Part shown: in pieces, positions 15,777 to 24,435 of the stretch
Layout of the letters: the number at the start of each line of letters is the position of its first letter
Numbering within the stretch: the first letter of the stretch is position 1
Source of the DNA: DASZVB01 sp036272055
Lineage (GTDB): Bacteria; Myxococcota_A; Polyangia; Polyangiales; Polyangiaceae
Reading direction: 5' to 3'
DNA length: 64,000 bases
NCBI GenBank assembly: GCA_036272055.1
Contig: DATAZL010000039.1
Span: forward strand, 1 to 64,000
The notes under the pieces: generated by a model
The model's database searches: none
Seen by the model: the letters and a program-made list of their open reading frames with translations, nothing else
Told to the model about the DNA's origin: nothing
Made by a program: the position numbers and the translations under genes

Positions 15777-16174
15777 CCGAGCCGCGCATCCGCGTTCTCG
15801 TCGCGAAGCCGGGCCTCGACGGCCATGACCGCGGCGCGAAGGTGGTGGCGCAGGCGCTGCGCGACGCCGGGTTCGAGGTCGTCTACACCGGCCTGCACCA
15901 GACGCCGGAGACCATCGCCGCGGCCGCGCTCCAGGAAGACGTCGACGCCGTCGGTCTGTCGATCATGAGCGGCGCGCACAACGTCCTCTTCCCGGCCGTC
16001 ATCGCGGCGCTGGCCGCCCGCGGGGCCGACGTGGTCGTCTTCGGGGGCGGCATCGTCCCCGACGAGGACGTCCCGAAGCTCGAGGCGATCGGCGTCCGCA
16101 AGGTGTTCCCGCCGGCGACGCCCCTCGCCACCATCGTCGACTGGGTCCGCACCAACGTGAAGCCGCGGGTCTGA
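15773..16174 (+). CDS. Stand-alone cobalamin-binding domain, methylmalonyl-CoA-mutase C-terminal type
   Basis: 133 aa. KPGLDGHDRGAKVVAQAL contains the DxHxxG motif whose His ligates cobalt in base-off B12 binding. GLSIMSGAHNVLFPAVI and VVFGGGIVPDEDVPKLEAIG are the SxL and GG signatures. This matches the small-subunit/C-terminal domain of methylmalonyl-CoA and related acyl-CoA mutases. No catalytic TIM-barrel subunit is encoded in this window, so the partner is elsewhere, as happens with split mutases. Its ATG overlaps the previous stop by 4 nt (ATGA). Confidence 0.9.
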   Translation: MTEPRIRVLVAKPGLDGHDRGAKVVAQALRDAGFEVVYTGLHQTPETIAAAALQEDVDAVGLSIMSGAHNVLFPAVIAALAARGADVVVFGGGIVPDEDVPKLEAIGVRKVFPPATPLATIVDWVRTNVKPRV

Positions 16175-16352
16175 CCCGCCGCCCCGGCGAGAACCTCGCC
16201 GGACCGTCGCGATCGCCTCGCGGAGACCCCGCGGAACGTGGAGCGACGTCCCAGATCCGACCGTCAGAACTCTGACTATCCGTTTCCCTGAACAGGAGAA
16301 CAGGTAAGGCGTTTAGTCACACGATCCAGCGGAAATTTAGCCGTCGCCGTTG

Positions 16353-16382
16353 TTGACAGGCATGCCGAAAAACCCGTACGGT
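16353..16382 (+). promoter_or_regulatory. Candidate sigma70-like promoter of the dcw cluster
   Basis: TTGACA at 16353-16358, an 18-nt spacer, then TACGGT at 16377-16382, about 65 nt before the mraZ ATG. The -35 box is perfect; the -10 is weak. It lies in the only sizeable gap (272 bp) before mraZ. Confidence 0.5.
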
Positions 16383-16393
16383 CGGCCCGTTAG

Positions 16394-16418
16394 TGGGAAG
16401 AAGTGGGTCAGAGTGCCT
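16394..16418 (+). promoter_or_regulatory. Candidate MraZ operator
   Basis: TGGGA at 16394 and TGGGT at 16404 are spaced exactly 10 nt apart, with a degenerate third repeat (TGCCT) at 16414. In E. coli and other bacteria MraZ binds TGGGN repeats with this spacing just downstream of the mraZ promoter and represses dcw transcription. The position between the candidate promoter and the mraZ start fits autoregulation. Confidence 0.6.
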
Positions 16419-16446
16419 TCATCTCCCATGAACTGGACCGAGAATC

Positions 16447-16899
16447 ATGTTCCGCGGGCAGTTCGTTCACACCATCGATGCGAAAGGGCGCGTGAGTCTG
16501 CCCGCGCGATTTCGCGAGTCGATCGTGGCCAACGGCGACGCGCGGCTGGTGCTGACGCCGGCCCCGTTTGACCCCTGCCTGCACCTCTACCCGCTCGCCG
16601 ACTGGGCAGAGCTCGAGAAGAAGATCGACAGCCTCTCGCGATTCGAGCCCGACATCGTTCGCTTTCGCCGCATGTACGTCTCGGCCGCCCTCGAGTGCGA
16701 GCTCGACGCGGGCGGGCGCGTCCTGGTGAACCCGGATTGTCGCGCCCGCGCGCACCTCGGCAAAGAGGTCCTCGTCGCGGGGATGGGGCGCGTCATCGAA
16801 CTCTGGTCGAAGGACCTCTGGGACCGCGCAACGGCACCTCTCCCCGTGGAGGAGCAAGAGCGCTTCATGCGACGAGTAGAGGAGCTCATCAGAATATGA
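16447..16899 (+). CDS. mraZ: Transcriptional regulator MraZ
   Basis: 150 aa, the usual length. Two SpoVT/AbrB-like repeats are present: HTIDAKGRVSLPARFRESI near the N-terminus and ECELDAGGRVLVNPDCRARA in the second half, each with the D-x-x-GR-x-x-(L/V)P core. MraZ forms a ring that binds direct repeats ahead of its own gene and tunes the dcw operon. It is the first gene of the cluster, and its TGA overlaps the rsmH ATG (ATGA). Confidence 0.96.
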   Translation: MFRGQFVHTIDAKGRVSLPARFRESIVANGDARLVLTPAPFDPCLHLYPLADWAELEKKIDSLSRFEPDIVRFRRMYVSAALECELDAGGRVLVNPDCRARAHLGKEVLVAGMGRVIELWSKDLWDRATAPLPVEEQERFMRRVEELIRI

Positions 16900-17930
16900 C
16901 GATGGCAGCACCGATGGTCCCACCGACACCGCGATTCGAGCACACCTCGGTCATGCTCGAACAAGTTCTCGACGCGATCGCGCCGCAACCGGGCGGCGTG
17001 TACCTCGACGTCACCACCGGCGGCGCTGGCCACTCGCAGGCGCTCCTCGAGCGTTGCCCGGGCGCGCGCCTCATCGCGTTCGATCGCGATCCTGCCGCCG
17101 TGCGAACCGCGACGGAGCGGCTCGCTCGCTTCGGCGCGCGCGCGACGGTCGTGCACGCGACGTTCAGCGAGGTCGAGGAGTACCTCGTCGGCGAGCGCAT
17201 CGAATCCGTCGACGGACTGATCGCGGACCTCGGCGTGAGCTCGCCGCAGCTCGACGACGCCGAGCGCGGCCTGAGCTTCCGCTTCGAGGGCCCCCTCGAC
17301 ATGCGCATGGATCCGACGAGCGGCGAGACGGCGCTCGAGGCGATCGAGCGGCTCAGCCAGGACGAGCTCGCCGACGCGATCTATCACTACGGCGAGGAGC
17401 ACCGTTCGCGCCGCGTCGCGCGCTGCATCAAGCAGGCGTTCGAGGCCGGCGAGCTGACGACGACGCTCGATCTGCGTCGTGCCGTCGTGCGCGCCACCGG
17501 GCCGCGCCGCCAGCACGGAATGGACCCCGCGACGCGGACGTTCCAGGCACTGCGCATCCTCGTCAATCGCGAGCTCGACGAGCTCGAGGCGCTCCTCGCC
17601 GCCGCGCCGCAGCTCGTCAAGCCGGGCGGCGTCGCCGCCATCATGAGCTTTCACTCCCTCGAAGACCGTCTCGTGAAGCGGGCGTTCGCCGAGCGCTCCA
17701 CCTGGGAGCGGCTCTCGAAGAAGCCGCTCATCGCCGGCGCGGTGGAGCTCAACGAGAACCCGAGGGCCCGGAGCGCGAAGCTTCGCGCCGCACGCCGGGT
17801 CGAGGGAAGCGGCCTCTTCGACGATTACGAGCCGGACAGCAGCCGCGACAGCGAGCCGCCCGACTCGAGCCCCGACGTCGAAGAGGCGCACGGCGTGAAC
17901 GTCTTCCAGATCCGCGGGGACGCCGAATGA
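16896..17930 (+). CDS. rsmH: 16S rRNA (cytosine-1402-N4)-methyltransferase RsmH (MraW)
   Basis: 344 aa. HTSVMLEQVLDAIAPQPGGV and YLDVTTGGAGHSQALLE form the SAM-binding motif I. DGLIADLGVSSPQLDDAERG and FRFEGPLDMRMD are the family signatures, and AIMSFHSLEDRLVKRAF closes the catalytic domain. It methylates C1402 at the ribosomal P site. The C-terminal 40 residues (YEPDSSRDSEPPDSSPDVEE) are an acidic extension not typical of short orthologues. ATG 16896 was chosen because it overlaps the mraZ stop; longer readings run into mraZ. Confidence 0.96.
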   Translation: MTMAAPMVPPTPRFEHTSVMLEQVLDAIAPQPGGVYLDVTTGGAGHSQALLERCPGARLIAFDRDPAAVRTATERLARFGARATVVHATFSEVEEYLVGERIESVDGLIADLGVSSPQLDDAERGLSFRFEGPLDMRMDPTSGETALEAIERLSQDELADAIYHYGEEHRSRRVARCIKQAFEAGELTTTLDLRRAVVRATGPRRQHGMDPATRTFQALRILVNRELDELEALLAAAPQLVKPGGVAAIMSFHSLEDRLVKRAFAERSTWERLSKKPLIAGAVELNENPRARSAKLRAARRVEGSGLFDDYEPDSSRDSEPPDSSPDVEEAHGVNVFQIRGDAE

Positions 17931-18286
17931 GGGAGAAGAAGCGCCCGTTCCTCGTCGTCTGGTCGCTCGCGGTCGCGGCGGCGACGAGCGCGTTCACCGT
18001 TTACCTGGCGCTCAGGATGCGTTCCATCGAGATCGGGTACGACCTCGGACGCGCGCACCAGCACCTCGGACGCCTGCGCGAGGTGAAGCGCGTGCTCGAG
18101 CTCGAGCTCTCGAGCCACCAGACGCCCGAGCGCGTCGATCTCGTCGCGCGCAGCGTGCTCGGCATGAGCGAGCCCGCGCCGGAACGCATGCTCTCTGCCG
18201 GCGCGACCCCCGCGGCCGGCGATCGCGGCGGCGTGCAGCTCCCTTCCGAGGACGGCGTGCCGCGCAAGGAGACTCAGGCGCCGTGA
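17927..18286 (+). CDS. ftsL: Cell-division protein FtsL (FtsL/DivIC family)
   Basis: 119 aa. A short basic cytoplasmic N-terminus (MREKKRPF), one membrane segment (LVVWSLAVAAATSAFTVYLA) and a heptad-rich periplasmic coiled coil (LGRLREVKRVLELELSSHQT) form the FtsL plan. The sequence is poorly conserved in general, so position between rsmH and ftsI carries weight. The C-terminal 40 residues are low-complexity. ATG overlaps the rsmH stop; the end overlaps the ftsI start (GTGA). Confidence 0.85.
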   Translation: MREKKRPFLVVWSLAVAAATSAFTVYLALRMRSIEIGYDLGRAHQHLGRLREVKRVLELELSSHQTPERVDLVARSVLGMSEPAPERMLSAGATPAAGDRGGVQLPSEDGVPRKETQAP

Positions 18287-20349
18287 ACCGCATCAACAGC
18301 GAGGCCGGCCGCTTCATCCGTCTCCGGATGGGCATCCTGTGCGGGCTACTCGCCCTCGGGATGGGCCTCGTCGTCTCCGCGGGCTTCACGCTGCAGATGG
18401 TCGACGGCAACGACTGGCGCGACATCGCCGAGAAGCAGCGCCAGCGGCGTCTGCACATGACGCCGAAGCGCGGCACCGTCTACGACCGCAACGGCAGCGC
18501 GCTCGCCGTCAGCGTGGACGTGCCGGGCGTGAGCCTCGACTCGGTGGAGCTCCTCCGCTCGGTTCCGCCGCAGCGCGTGCCGGTCGTCGCACGCGACGCA
18601 GCGAACCGCATCGCGCAGGCGCTCGCCATCGACCCGGCAGAGGTCGAGCGCAAGATCCTCAAGAAGCGCCGCTTCACGTGGCTCAAGCACTACGTGACGC
18701 CCGAGGAGACCGAGAACGTCCGCGGGCTCTCGGAGGGCGACAACGCGATCCCGGGCCTCGTCGTCGAGGGTGAGGGACGCCGCTTCTATCCGCGCCGCGA
18801 GCTCGCCGCGAGCCTCCTCGGCTTCGTCTCGCCCGACGGCGACGGCAAGGACGGCCTCGAGCTGTCGCTGAATCCGGAGCTCGAGGGCCACGTCGAGCAG
18901 CTTCGCGGTCTCCGCGATCGCTCCGGTCGTCTGCTCTTCTCGGACGGCATCCAGGACGAGCAGGCGCTCGCCGGTCACGACATCAACCTGACGATCGATC
19001 AGGGCATTCAGTTCGTCGCGGAGCGCGCGCTCCGCAACGCGGCGCGCACCTTCGAGGCCGCGGCCGGCTCCGTCGTCGTCGTCGATCCGCACACCGGGGA
19101 GATCCTCGCGCTCGCGAGCTTCCCTGGTTACAACCCGAACGACTACTCGGAGAGCGATCCCGAGGCACGGCGAGAGCGCGCGCTCAGCGAGCGGTTCGAG
19201 CCGGGCTCGTCGATGAAGATGTTCACCGTCGCCGCCGGCCTCGCCGCGGGGACGATCCAGCCGACCCAGCAGCTCTACTGCGAGAAGGGCGCGATGCCCC
19301 TCGACAACGTGATCATCCGCGACACGCACCCGTCGGAGTGGCTCACGATCTCCCAGGTCCTCGCCATCTCGTCGAACATCTGCGCGGCGAAGATCGCGCT
19401 CGGCATGGGCGGCGAGAAACTCTACGAGGCGCTCCGCCGCTTCGGGTTCGGGCAGCCGACGGAGCTCCCGCTCCCTGGCGAGTCGTCGGGCGTGCTCCGG
19501 CCGCAGGGGCGTCCGTGGGTGCAGGTCGAGACGGCGTCTGCCGCGTTCGGCCAGGGCATCAGCGTGACGGCGCTCCAGCTCGCGATGGGTGCGAGCGCGA
19601 TCGCCAACGGCGGAGAGCTCATGGAGCCGATCCTCGTGAAGCGCGTCGCGACCGCGACCGGCGACGTGCTGCGCGAGGCGGTGCCCAAGGTGCGGCGTCG
19701 CGCCGTGCCGAAGAGTGCGGCGAAGACCGTCGCCGAGATGCTCATCGCGGTCACCGAGGGCGAGGGCACCGGTGTGCAGGCGGCGATCGACGGCTACCAA
19801 GTCGCCGGCAAGACCGCGACGGCGCAGAAGGCCGATCCGCGCACGGGGCTTTACTCGGTCGACAAGTTCATCGCGTCGTTCGTCGGCTTCGTGCCCGCGA
19901 AGGATCCTGTCGTCGCCATCGCCGTCGTCATCGACGAGCCGATGATCGAGCACGCCGGCGGCGCGGTCGCAGCGCCGGTCTTCCGCGAGGTCGCGTCGAT
20001 GGCCTTGAAGTACAAGGGCCTCGTGCCGCTCGGCACCGAGCACGCCGATCCGGCAGAGCTCGCGCGCACGCCGGATCCGGCGAACGCCGTTTACGCCGCG
20101 TACCGCGAGGCGGCCGGGAAGAAGCCCGCCGTGCAGGACGTTTCAGCGGCGGGCCGCGTCCCCGCGGGTAAGATCCGGTTGCCGGATTTCACCGGCTTCC
20201 CGCTCCGGCTCGCCATCCAGAAGAGCATCGAGCTCGGCATCACGCCGAAGATCGAGGGAACGGGCCTCCTCGCCCGGCAGCTGCCCGCGCCGGGACAGGT
20301 CGTCGATCACGGAGCCGAGGTCGTCCTCGTGTTCGAGCCCGCAACATGA
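18283..20349 (+). CDS. ftsI: Septal peptidoglycan transpeptidase FtsI/PBP3 with a PASTA domain
   Basis: 688 aa from GTG 18283. An N-terminal membrane anchor (LCGLLALGMGLVVSAGFTLQ) is followed by the class-B PBP dimerisation domain (MTPKRGTVYDRNGSALAVSV). The transpeptidase domain carries the nucleophile motif SSMK (Ser309, Lys312), SSN (Ser363-Asn365) and a third motif KTAT at Lys510, where most family members have KTGT. A C-terminal PASTA domain (IRLPDFTGFPLRLAIQKSIE onward) is present; this is seen in several deltaproteobacterial-type and Gram-positive septal PBPs but not in E. coli. The enzyme cross-links septal wall with FtsW. Confidence 0.95.
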   Translation: MNRINSEAGRFIRLRMGILCGLLALGMGLVVSAGFTLQMVDGNDWRDIAEKQRQRRLHMTPKRGTVYDRNGSALAVSVDVPGVSLDSVELLRSVPPQRVPVVARDAANRIAQALAIDPAEVERKILKKRRFTWLKHYVTPEETENVRGLSEGDNAIPGLVVEGEGRRFYPRRELAASLLGFVSPDGDGKDGLELSLNPELEGHVEQLRGLRDRSGRLLFSDGIQDEQALAGHDINLTIDQGIQFVAERALRNAARTFEAAAGSVVVVDPHTGEILALASFPGYNPNDYSESDPEARRERALSERFEPGSSMKMFTVAAGLAAGTIQPTQQLYCEKGAMPLDNVIIRDTHPSEWLTISQVLAISSNICAAKIALGMGGEKLYEALRRFGFGQPTELPLPGESSGVLRPQGRPWVQVETASAAFGQGISVTALQLAMGASAIANGGELMEPILVKRVATATGDVLREAVPKVRRRAVPKSAAKTVAEMLIAVTEGEGTGVQAAIDGYQVAGKTATAQKADPRTGLYSVDKFIASFVGFVPAKDPVVAIAVVIDEPMIEHAGGAVAAPVFREVASMALKYKGLVPLGTEHADPAELARTPDPANAVYAAYREAAGKKPAVQDVSAAGRVPAGKIRLPDFTGFPLRLAIQKSIELGITPKIEGTGLLARQLPAPGQVVDHGAEVVLVFEPAT

Positions 20350-21857
20350 GCGCCGCCATGCCGCTATCCGTAACCGGTCTCTCGCTCTCCGATCTCGTCG
20401 TCGAGCTCGGGCGCGTGAAGGCGCGGCTCGCCTCCGGCAGAGACGTGTCGGTCACCGACGTCCGCCACGACTCGCGTCAGGTCGAGCCGGGGGATCTCTT
20501 CGTCGCGCGCCAGGGCGGCAAGCTCGACGGCGCGCGGTTCGTCGGGGACGCCGTCGCGCGCGGCGCGATCGCCGTCCTCGCCGCGGAGGAGACGCCGCTG
20601 CCCGATCTCGCGGTCCCGGTGCTCCGCGTCAGCGACGTGCGGCTCGCGCTCGCGCTCGCCGCAGAGGCCGTCCACGGCCACCCGACGCGGAAGCTCGGCG
20701 TCGTCGGCATCACCGGCACCAACGGCAAGACGACCACGTCGTTCCTGGTCGCCGAGGCCATCGACGCGACCGGCGCCGCCGCCGGACGTCTCGGGACGCT
20801 CGGCTACGCCTTCGGTGGCGACATCGTCGACGAGTCGCTCACGACGCCGGAGGCAGACGACGTGTCCCGCTTCGCGGCGCGTGCGCTCGCGCGCGGTGCA
20901 ACGCACCTGGCAATGGAAGTGTCGAGCATCGCGCTCACGCAGGCACGCGTCGACGCGGTGTCGTTCGCGGTCGCGGCGCTCACCAACGTCACCCAGGATC
21001 ACCTCGACTACCACGGCTCGATGGACGCCTACGCGAAGGCGAAGGCGCGTCTCTTCGACGAGCTCGCGCCGCGCGTCGCGGTCATCAACGTCGACGACCC
21101 GGTCGGCGCGGCGATCGCCGAGCGCACGCAGGGGACGGTGCTCCGCGTCGGACGCGACAGTGACGCCGACGTCCGGCCGCTCGCGGTCCGCGTCACCGGA
21201 CGCGGCATCCACGGCGACGTGAAGCTCCCTTCCGGCACCGTTAAGCTCGCGAGCCCCCTCGTCGGCGCGCACAACCTCGACAACCTGCTGCTCACGCTCG
21301 CCATCGTCGAGGCGTTCGGGCTCGACGTCGTGAAGGCGGCCGCAGGCCTCGGCCGCGCCGGTTCGGCCCCCGGACGGCTCGAGCGCTGCAGCGACGACAC
21401 CGACGACATCACGGTGCTCGTCGATTATGCGCACACCCCGGACGCGCTCCGTCGCGTGCTCGAGGCGGTGAGCGGGCTCACCCACGGCGCCGTGCACTGC
21501 GTCTTCGGCTGTGGCGGCGATCGCGATCCGAAGAAGCGCGCGAAGATGGGCGAGGCCGCCGGCGCCGCAGCGACGCGCATCACGATCACCAACGACAACC
21601 CGCGCTCCGAGGATCCGGCGGCCATCGCCGCTTCCGTCGAGCTCGGCCTCTGGGGTTCCGGCGTGCCCTACGAGATCATCCTCGACCGCCACACCGCGAT
21701 CGAGAAAGCCATCCTCTCCGCCGAGCCGGGGGATCTCGTCCTCCTCGCCGGCAAGGGACACGAGCCGTACCAGATCATCGGCGCCGAAAAGCGCGCCTTC
21801 GACGACCGCGTCGAGGCGCGCCGCGCTCTCGCCCTGCGAAGGGGCAAGAAGAGCTGA
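20346..21857 (+). CDS. murE: UDP-MurNAc-tripeptide synthetase MurE (meso-diaminopimelate-adding type)
   Basis: 503 aa. The Mur-ligase P-loop is GITGTNGKTTTSFLVAEA. THLAMEVSSIALTQARVDAV and VAALTNVTQDHLDYHGSMDA are the conserved central blocks. The substrate-specificity motif reads ITNDNPRSEDP; DNPR is the form that selects meso-diaminopimelate instead of lysine, implying a Gram-negative A1gamma-type wall. It ligates the third residue to UDP-MurNAc-L-Ala-D-Glu using ATP. It overlaps ftsI by 4 nt and abuts murF as TGATG. Confidence 0.96.
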   Translation: MSAAMPLSVTGLSLSDLVVELGRVKARLASGRDVSVTDVRHDSRQVEPGDLFVARQGGKLDGARFVGDAVARGAIAVLAAEETPLPDLAVPVLRVSDVRLALALAAEAVHGHPTRKLGVVGITGTNGKTTTSFLVAEAIDATGAAAGRLGTLGYAFGGDIVDESLTTPEADDVSRFAARALARGATHLAMEVSSIALTQARVDAVSFAVAALTNVTQDHLDYHGSMDAYAKAKARLFDELAPRVAVINVDDPVGAAIAERTQGTVLRVGRDSDADVRPLAVRVTGRGIHGDVKLPSGTVKLASPLVGAHNLDNLLLTLAIVEAFGLDVVKAAAGLGRAGSAPGRLERCSDDTDDITVLVDYAHTPDALRRVLEAVSGLTHGAVHCVFGCGGDRDPKKRAKMGEAAGAAATRITITNDNPRSEDPAAIAASVELGLWGSGVPYEIILDRHTAIEKAILSAEPGDLVLLAGKGHEPYQIIGAEKRAFDDRVEARRALALRRGKKS

Positions 21858-23308
21858 TGGCGACGCCGATCCCCGCGAACACCGCCCGCTTCACGCTGGC
21901 GGAGGTCGTCCAGGCGACGGGTGGGACGTGCCGTTCCGGCACGCCGGAGCTCGTCGTCGAGGGGGTCACCACCGATTCGCGGGGCGACGTTCGCGGGAAG
22001 CTCTTCGTCGCGCTCTCGGGCGAGCACTTCGACGGCCATCGCTTCGCGGCCGACGTCGCGGCTGCGGGTGCGCGCGCCGTTCTCGTCGCGAAGGGTCGTG
22101 GAGCGGACGTCGCGGGTGCCGCGGTCGTCGAGGTCGACGACACGCTCGTCGCGCTCGGCTCGCTCGCGCGGCTTCACCGCCGCCGCTGGGGCGGCACGCT
22201 CGTCGCGGTCGCCGGTTCCGCTGGCAAGACGACCACGCGGAGCGCGATCGCCGCGGCGCTCGAGGCGGTGCTGCCCGGTGCCGTTCACTCCGTCGCCGGC
22301 AACCTGAACAACCGCATCGGCGTGCCGATGGTGCTCTTCGGGCTCGCCGCGGGCCAGGGCGCGGCGGTCGTCGAGATCGGCACGAACTCGACGGGCGAGG
22401 TGCGCGAGCTCACCCGGATCGCGTCGCCGAACATCGGCGTCCTCACCCTCGTCGACGTCGAGCACGCCGAGGGCCTGGGCTCCCTCGACGACATCGAAGA
22501 AGAAGAGGGCGCGCTCCTCCGCGGGCTCCTGAAGACCGGCACTGCCATCGCCAACGGGGACGACGAGCGCGCCGTGCGCCAGCTCGTCGGTGCCAACGCG
22601 CGGAAGAAGCTCAGCTACGGCATCCGCGGCGCGGTCGACTACCGGATAGCGCGTCGCGAATCGATCGGGCTCACCGCGAGCCGCGTCACCCTGGAGCGAC
22701 CGCGCGGTCGCGGCCGTGAGACGATCGCCCTCGAAGTGCCGCTCTTCGGCATGCCGGGCGCGCTCGCCGTCGCGGCGGCGGTCGCCGTCGCCGACCGGGT
22801 AGCGGCGCGCAGCGTGCCGGTCGAACGTCTCGCTGCGGCGTTCGCGCGCGGCCCCCTCGGCGAGCCCGGACGTCTCCGTCCGGTCGAGCTCGGCGATCGC
22901 ACCGTCGTGCTCGACGACAGCTACAACGCGAACCCCGCGAGCGTCCGCGCCGCGGTCGCCGCCGCGCGCGAGCTCGCCGACGATCGCGCGGCGCGCCTCG
23001 TCCTCGTCCTCGGCGAGATGCGCGAGCTCGGCGCGCAGTCGCGCGAGCAGCACGAGCTCGTCGGCCGTGACATCGGCGGAAGCGGCGCGGCCGTCCTGAT
23101 CGCCGTCGCAGGCGACGCGGAGTGCTTCGTCCCGGCCGCGCGGGCACAAGGTGTCGACGCAGCGTTCGCCGTCGACGCCGCGCAGGCCGTGAGCGAGGTC
23201 CTCGCACGGGTTCGTCCGGGTGACGTCGTCCTGGTGAAAGCGTCGCGCGGCGTGCACGCCGAGCAGATCGTAGAAGCGCTCGTCCGCGAGCGGGGCAGGG
23301 CGGCTTGA
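21857..23308 (+). CDS. murF: UDP-MurNAc-tripeptide:D-Ala-D-Ala ligase MurF
   Basis: 483 aa. VEGVTTDSRGDVRGKLFVAL is the N-terminal substrate domain. The P-loop is VAVAGSAGKTTTRSAIAAAL (GSxGKTTT). Central blocks are SVAGNLNNRIGVPMVLFGL and ALAVAAAVAVADRVAARSVP; the C-terminal domain begins with VVLDDSYNANPASVRAAVAA, diagnostic for MurF. It adds D-Ala-D-Ala to complete the pentapeptide precursor. Start ATG 21857 shares its A with the murE stop. Confidence 0.96.
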   Translation: MATPIPANTARFTLAEVVQATGGTCRSGTPELVVEGVTTDSRGDVRGKLFVALSGEHFDGHRFAADVAAAGARAVLVAKGRGADVAGAAVVEVDDTLVALGSLARLHRRRWGGTLVAVAGSAGKTTTRSAIAAALEAVLPGAVHSVAGNLNNRIGVPMVLFGLAAGQGAAVVEIGTNSTGEVRELTRIASPNIGVLTLVDVEHAEGLGSLDDIEEEEGALLRGLLKTGTAIANGDDERAVRQLVGANARKKLSYGIRGAVDYRIARRESIGLTASRVTLERPRGRGRETIALEVPLFGMPGALAVAAAVAVADRVAARSVPVERLAAAFARGPLGEPGRLRPVELGDRTVVLDDSYNANPASVRAAVAAARELADDRAARLVLVLGEMRELGAQSREQHELVGRDIGGSGAAVLIAVAGDAECFVPAARAQGVDAAFAVDAAQAVSEVLARVRPGDVVLVKASRGVHAEQIVEALVRERGRAA

Positions 23309-24435
23309 TCTACGAGCTGCTCTTCCCGCTCTCGACCAAGTTCGGTTGGGCCGGCGTGCTCAACGTGCTCCGGTACGTCCCGTTCCGCGTGATCATGGCA
23401 ACGATCACGGCCATGATGCTCTGCTTCTGGCTCGCGCCGTGGTTCATCCGCGAGCTTCAGAAGAAGCAGATCGGCCAGGTCGTTCGCAAGGACGGTCCCG
23501 AGTCTCACTACAAGAAGGCCGGCACCCCGACGATGGGCGGCGCGCTCATCCTGCTCTGCGTGCTCGTGCCGACCGTGCTCTGGGCCGACGTGCACAACGC
23601 CTTCGTGCTCGCGACGGCGGGCGTCACTGCCGGTTACGGCGTCATCGGTTACGTCGACGACCGCATGAAGCTCGTCAAGCGGAGCAGCGGCGGCCTCCCG
23701 GGTCGCTACAAGCTCATCGGGCAGACCCTCGTGGGCGGCGCGGCCGTCGGTTATTGCTTCCTCTACGAGCCGGCGCTGCCGCACGGCTGGGTCGAGATCC
23801 GGTCGCGGCTCTCCATCCCGTTCGTCGCGTTCGCGAAGCACCCCGTCGAGCTCCCGCTCTCGCTCTACATCGCGTTCGCGATCTTCGTCGTGGTCGCGAC
23901 GAGCAACGCGGTGAATCTCACTGACGGTCTCGACGGTCTCGCGATCGGCCCGGTGATGATCAACGCCGGCACCTACCTGCTCTGGGCGTACGTCGCCGGT
24001 CTCGTGCTCTTCGGAAGGCCCGTCGCGCAGTACCTCGACATCCCCGGCATCCCCGAGATGGGCGAGCTCGCCGTGTTCGCGGCCTCGGTCATCGGCGCGG
24101 GTATCGGCTTCCTCTGGTACAACACGTATCCCGCGCAGGTCTTCATGGGGGACGTGGGCTCGCTCGCGCTCGGCGGCGGCCTCGGGATGCTCGCGGTGCT
24201 CACCAAGAACGAGCTCCTCAGCATCCTCATCGGCGGCATCTTCTTCGTCGAGACCCTGAGCGTCATCACCCAGGTCATCTCCTTCCGCGTGTTCGGGAAG
24301 CGCGTCTTCCTGATGGCGCCCATTCACCACCATTTCGAGAAGAAGGGATGGCCCGAGCCGCGCATCATCGTGCGGTTCTGGATCATCTCCATCCTGCTCG
24401 CCCTCTTTGCTCTCGCATCCCTCAAGCTCCGATGA
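23305..24435 (+). CDS. mraY: Phospho-MurNAc-pentapeptide translocase MraY
   Basis: 376 aa from a TTG start at 23305, overlapping the murF stop. It is a polytopic membrane protein with about ten hydrophobic segments. Signatures include HYKKAGTPTMGGALILLCVL, YGVIGYVDDRMKLVKRSSGG (the DD catalytic pair), NAVNLTDGLDGLAIGPVMIN, QVFMGDVGSLALGGGLGMLA and LMAPIHHHFEKKGWPEPRI (HHH motif). It transfers phospho-MurNAc-pentapeptide to undecaprenyl phosphate, forming lipid I. Full length compared with the family. Confidence 0.96.
   Translation: MIYELLFPLSTKFGWAGVLNVLRYVPFRVIMATITAMMLCFWLAPWFIRELQKKQIGQVVRKDGPESHYKKAGTPTMGGALILLCVLVPTVLWADVHNAFVLATAGVTAGYGVIGYVDDRMKLVKRSSGGLPGRYKLIGQTLVGGAAVGYCFLYEPALPHGWVEIRSRLSIPFVAFAKHPVELPLSLYIAFAIFVVVATSNAVNLTDGLDGLAIGPVMINAGTYLLWAYVAGLVLFGRPVAQYLDIPGIPEMGELAVFAASVIGAGIGFLWYNTYPAQVFMGDVGSLALGGGLGMLAVLTKNELLSILIGGIFFVETLSVITQVISFRVFGKRVFLMAPIHHHFEKKGWPEPRIIVRFWIISILLALFALASLKLR

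Noticed and set aside
18346..20043. Long minus-strand open frames opposite ftsI, murE, murD, ftsW and ftsZ
   Set aside because: High GC3 on the plus strand leaves the complementary frames free of stops. The plus-strand genes are unmistakable and the antisense products have no recognisable motifs.
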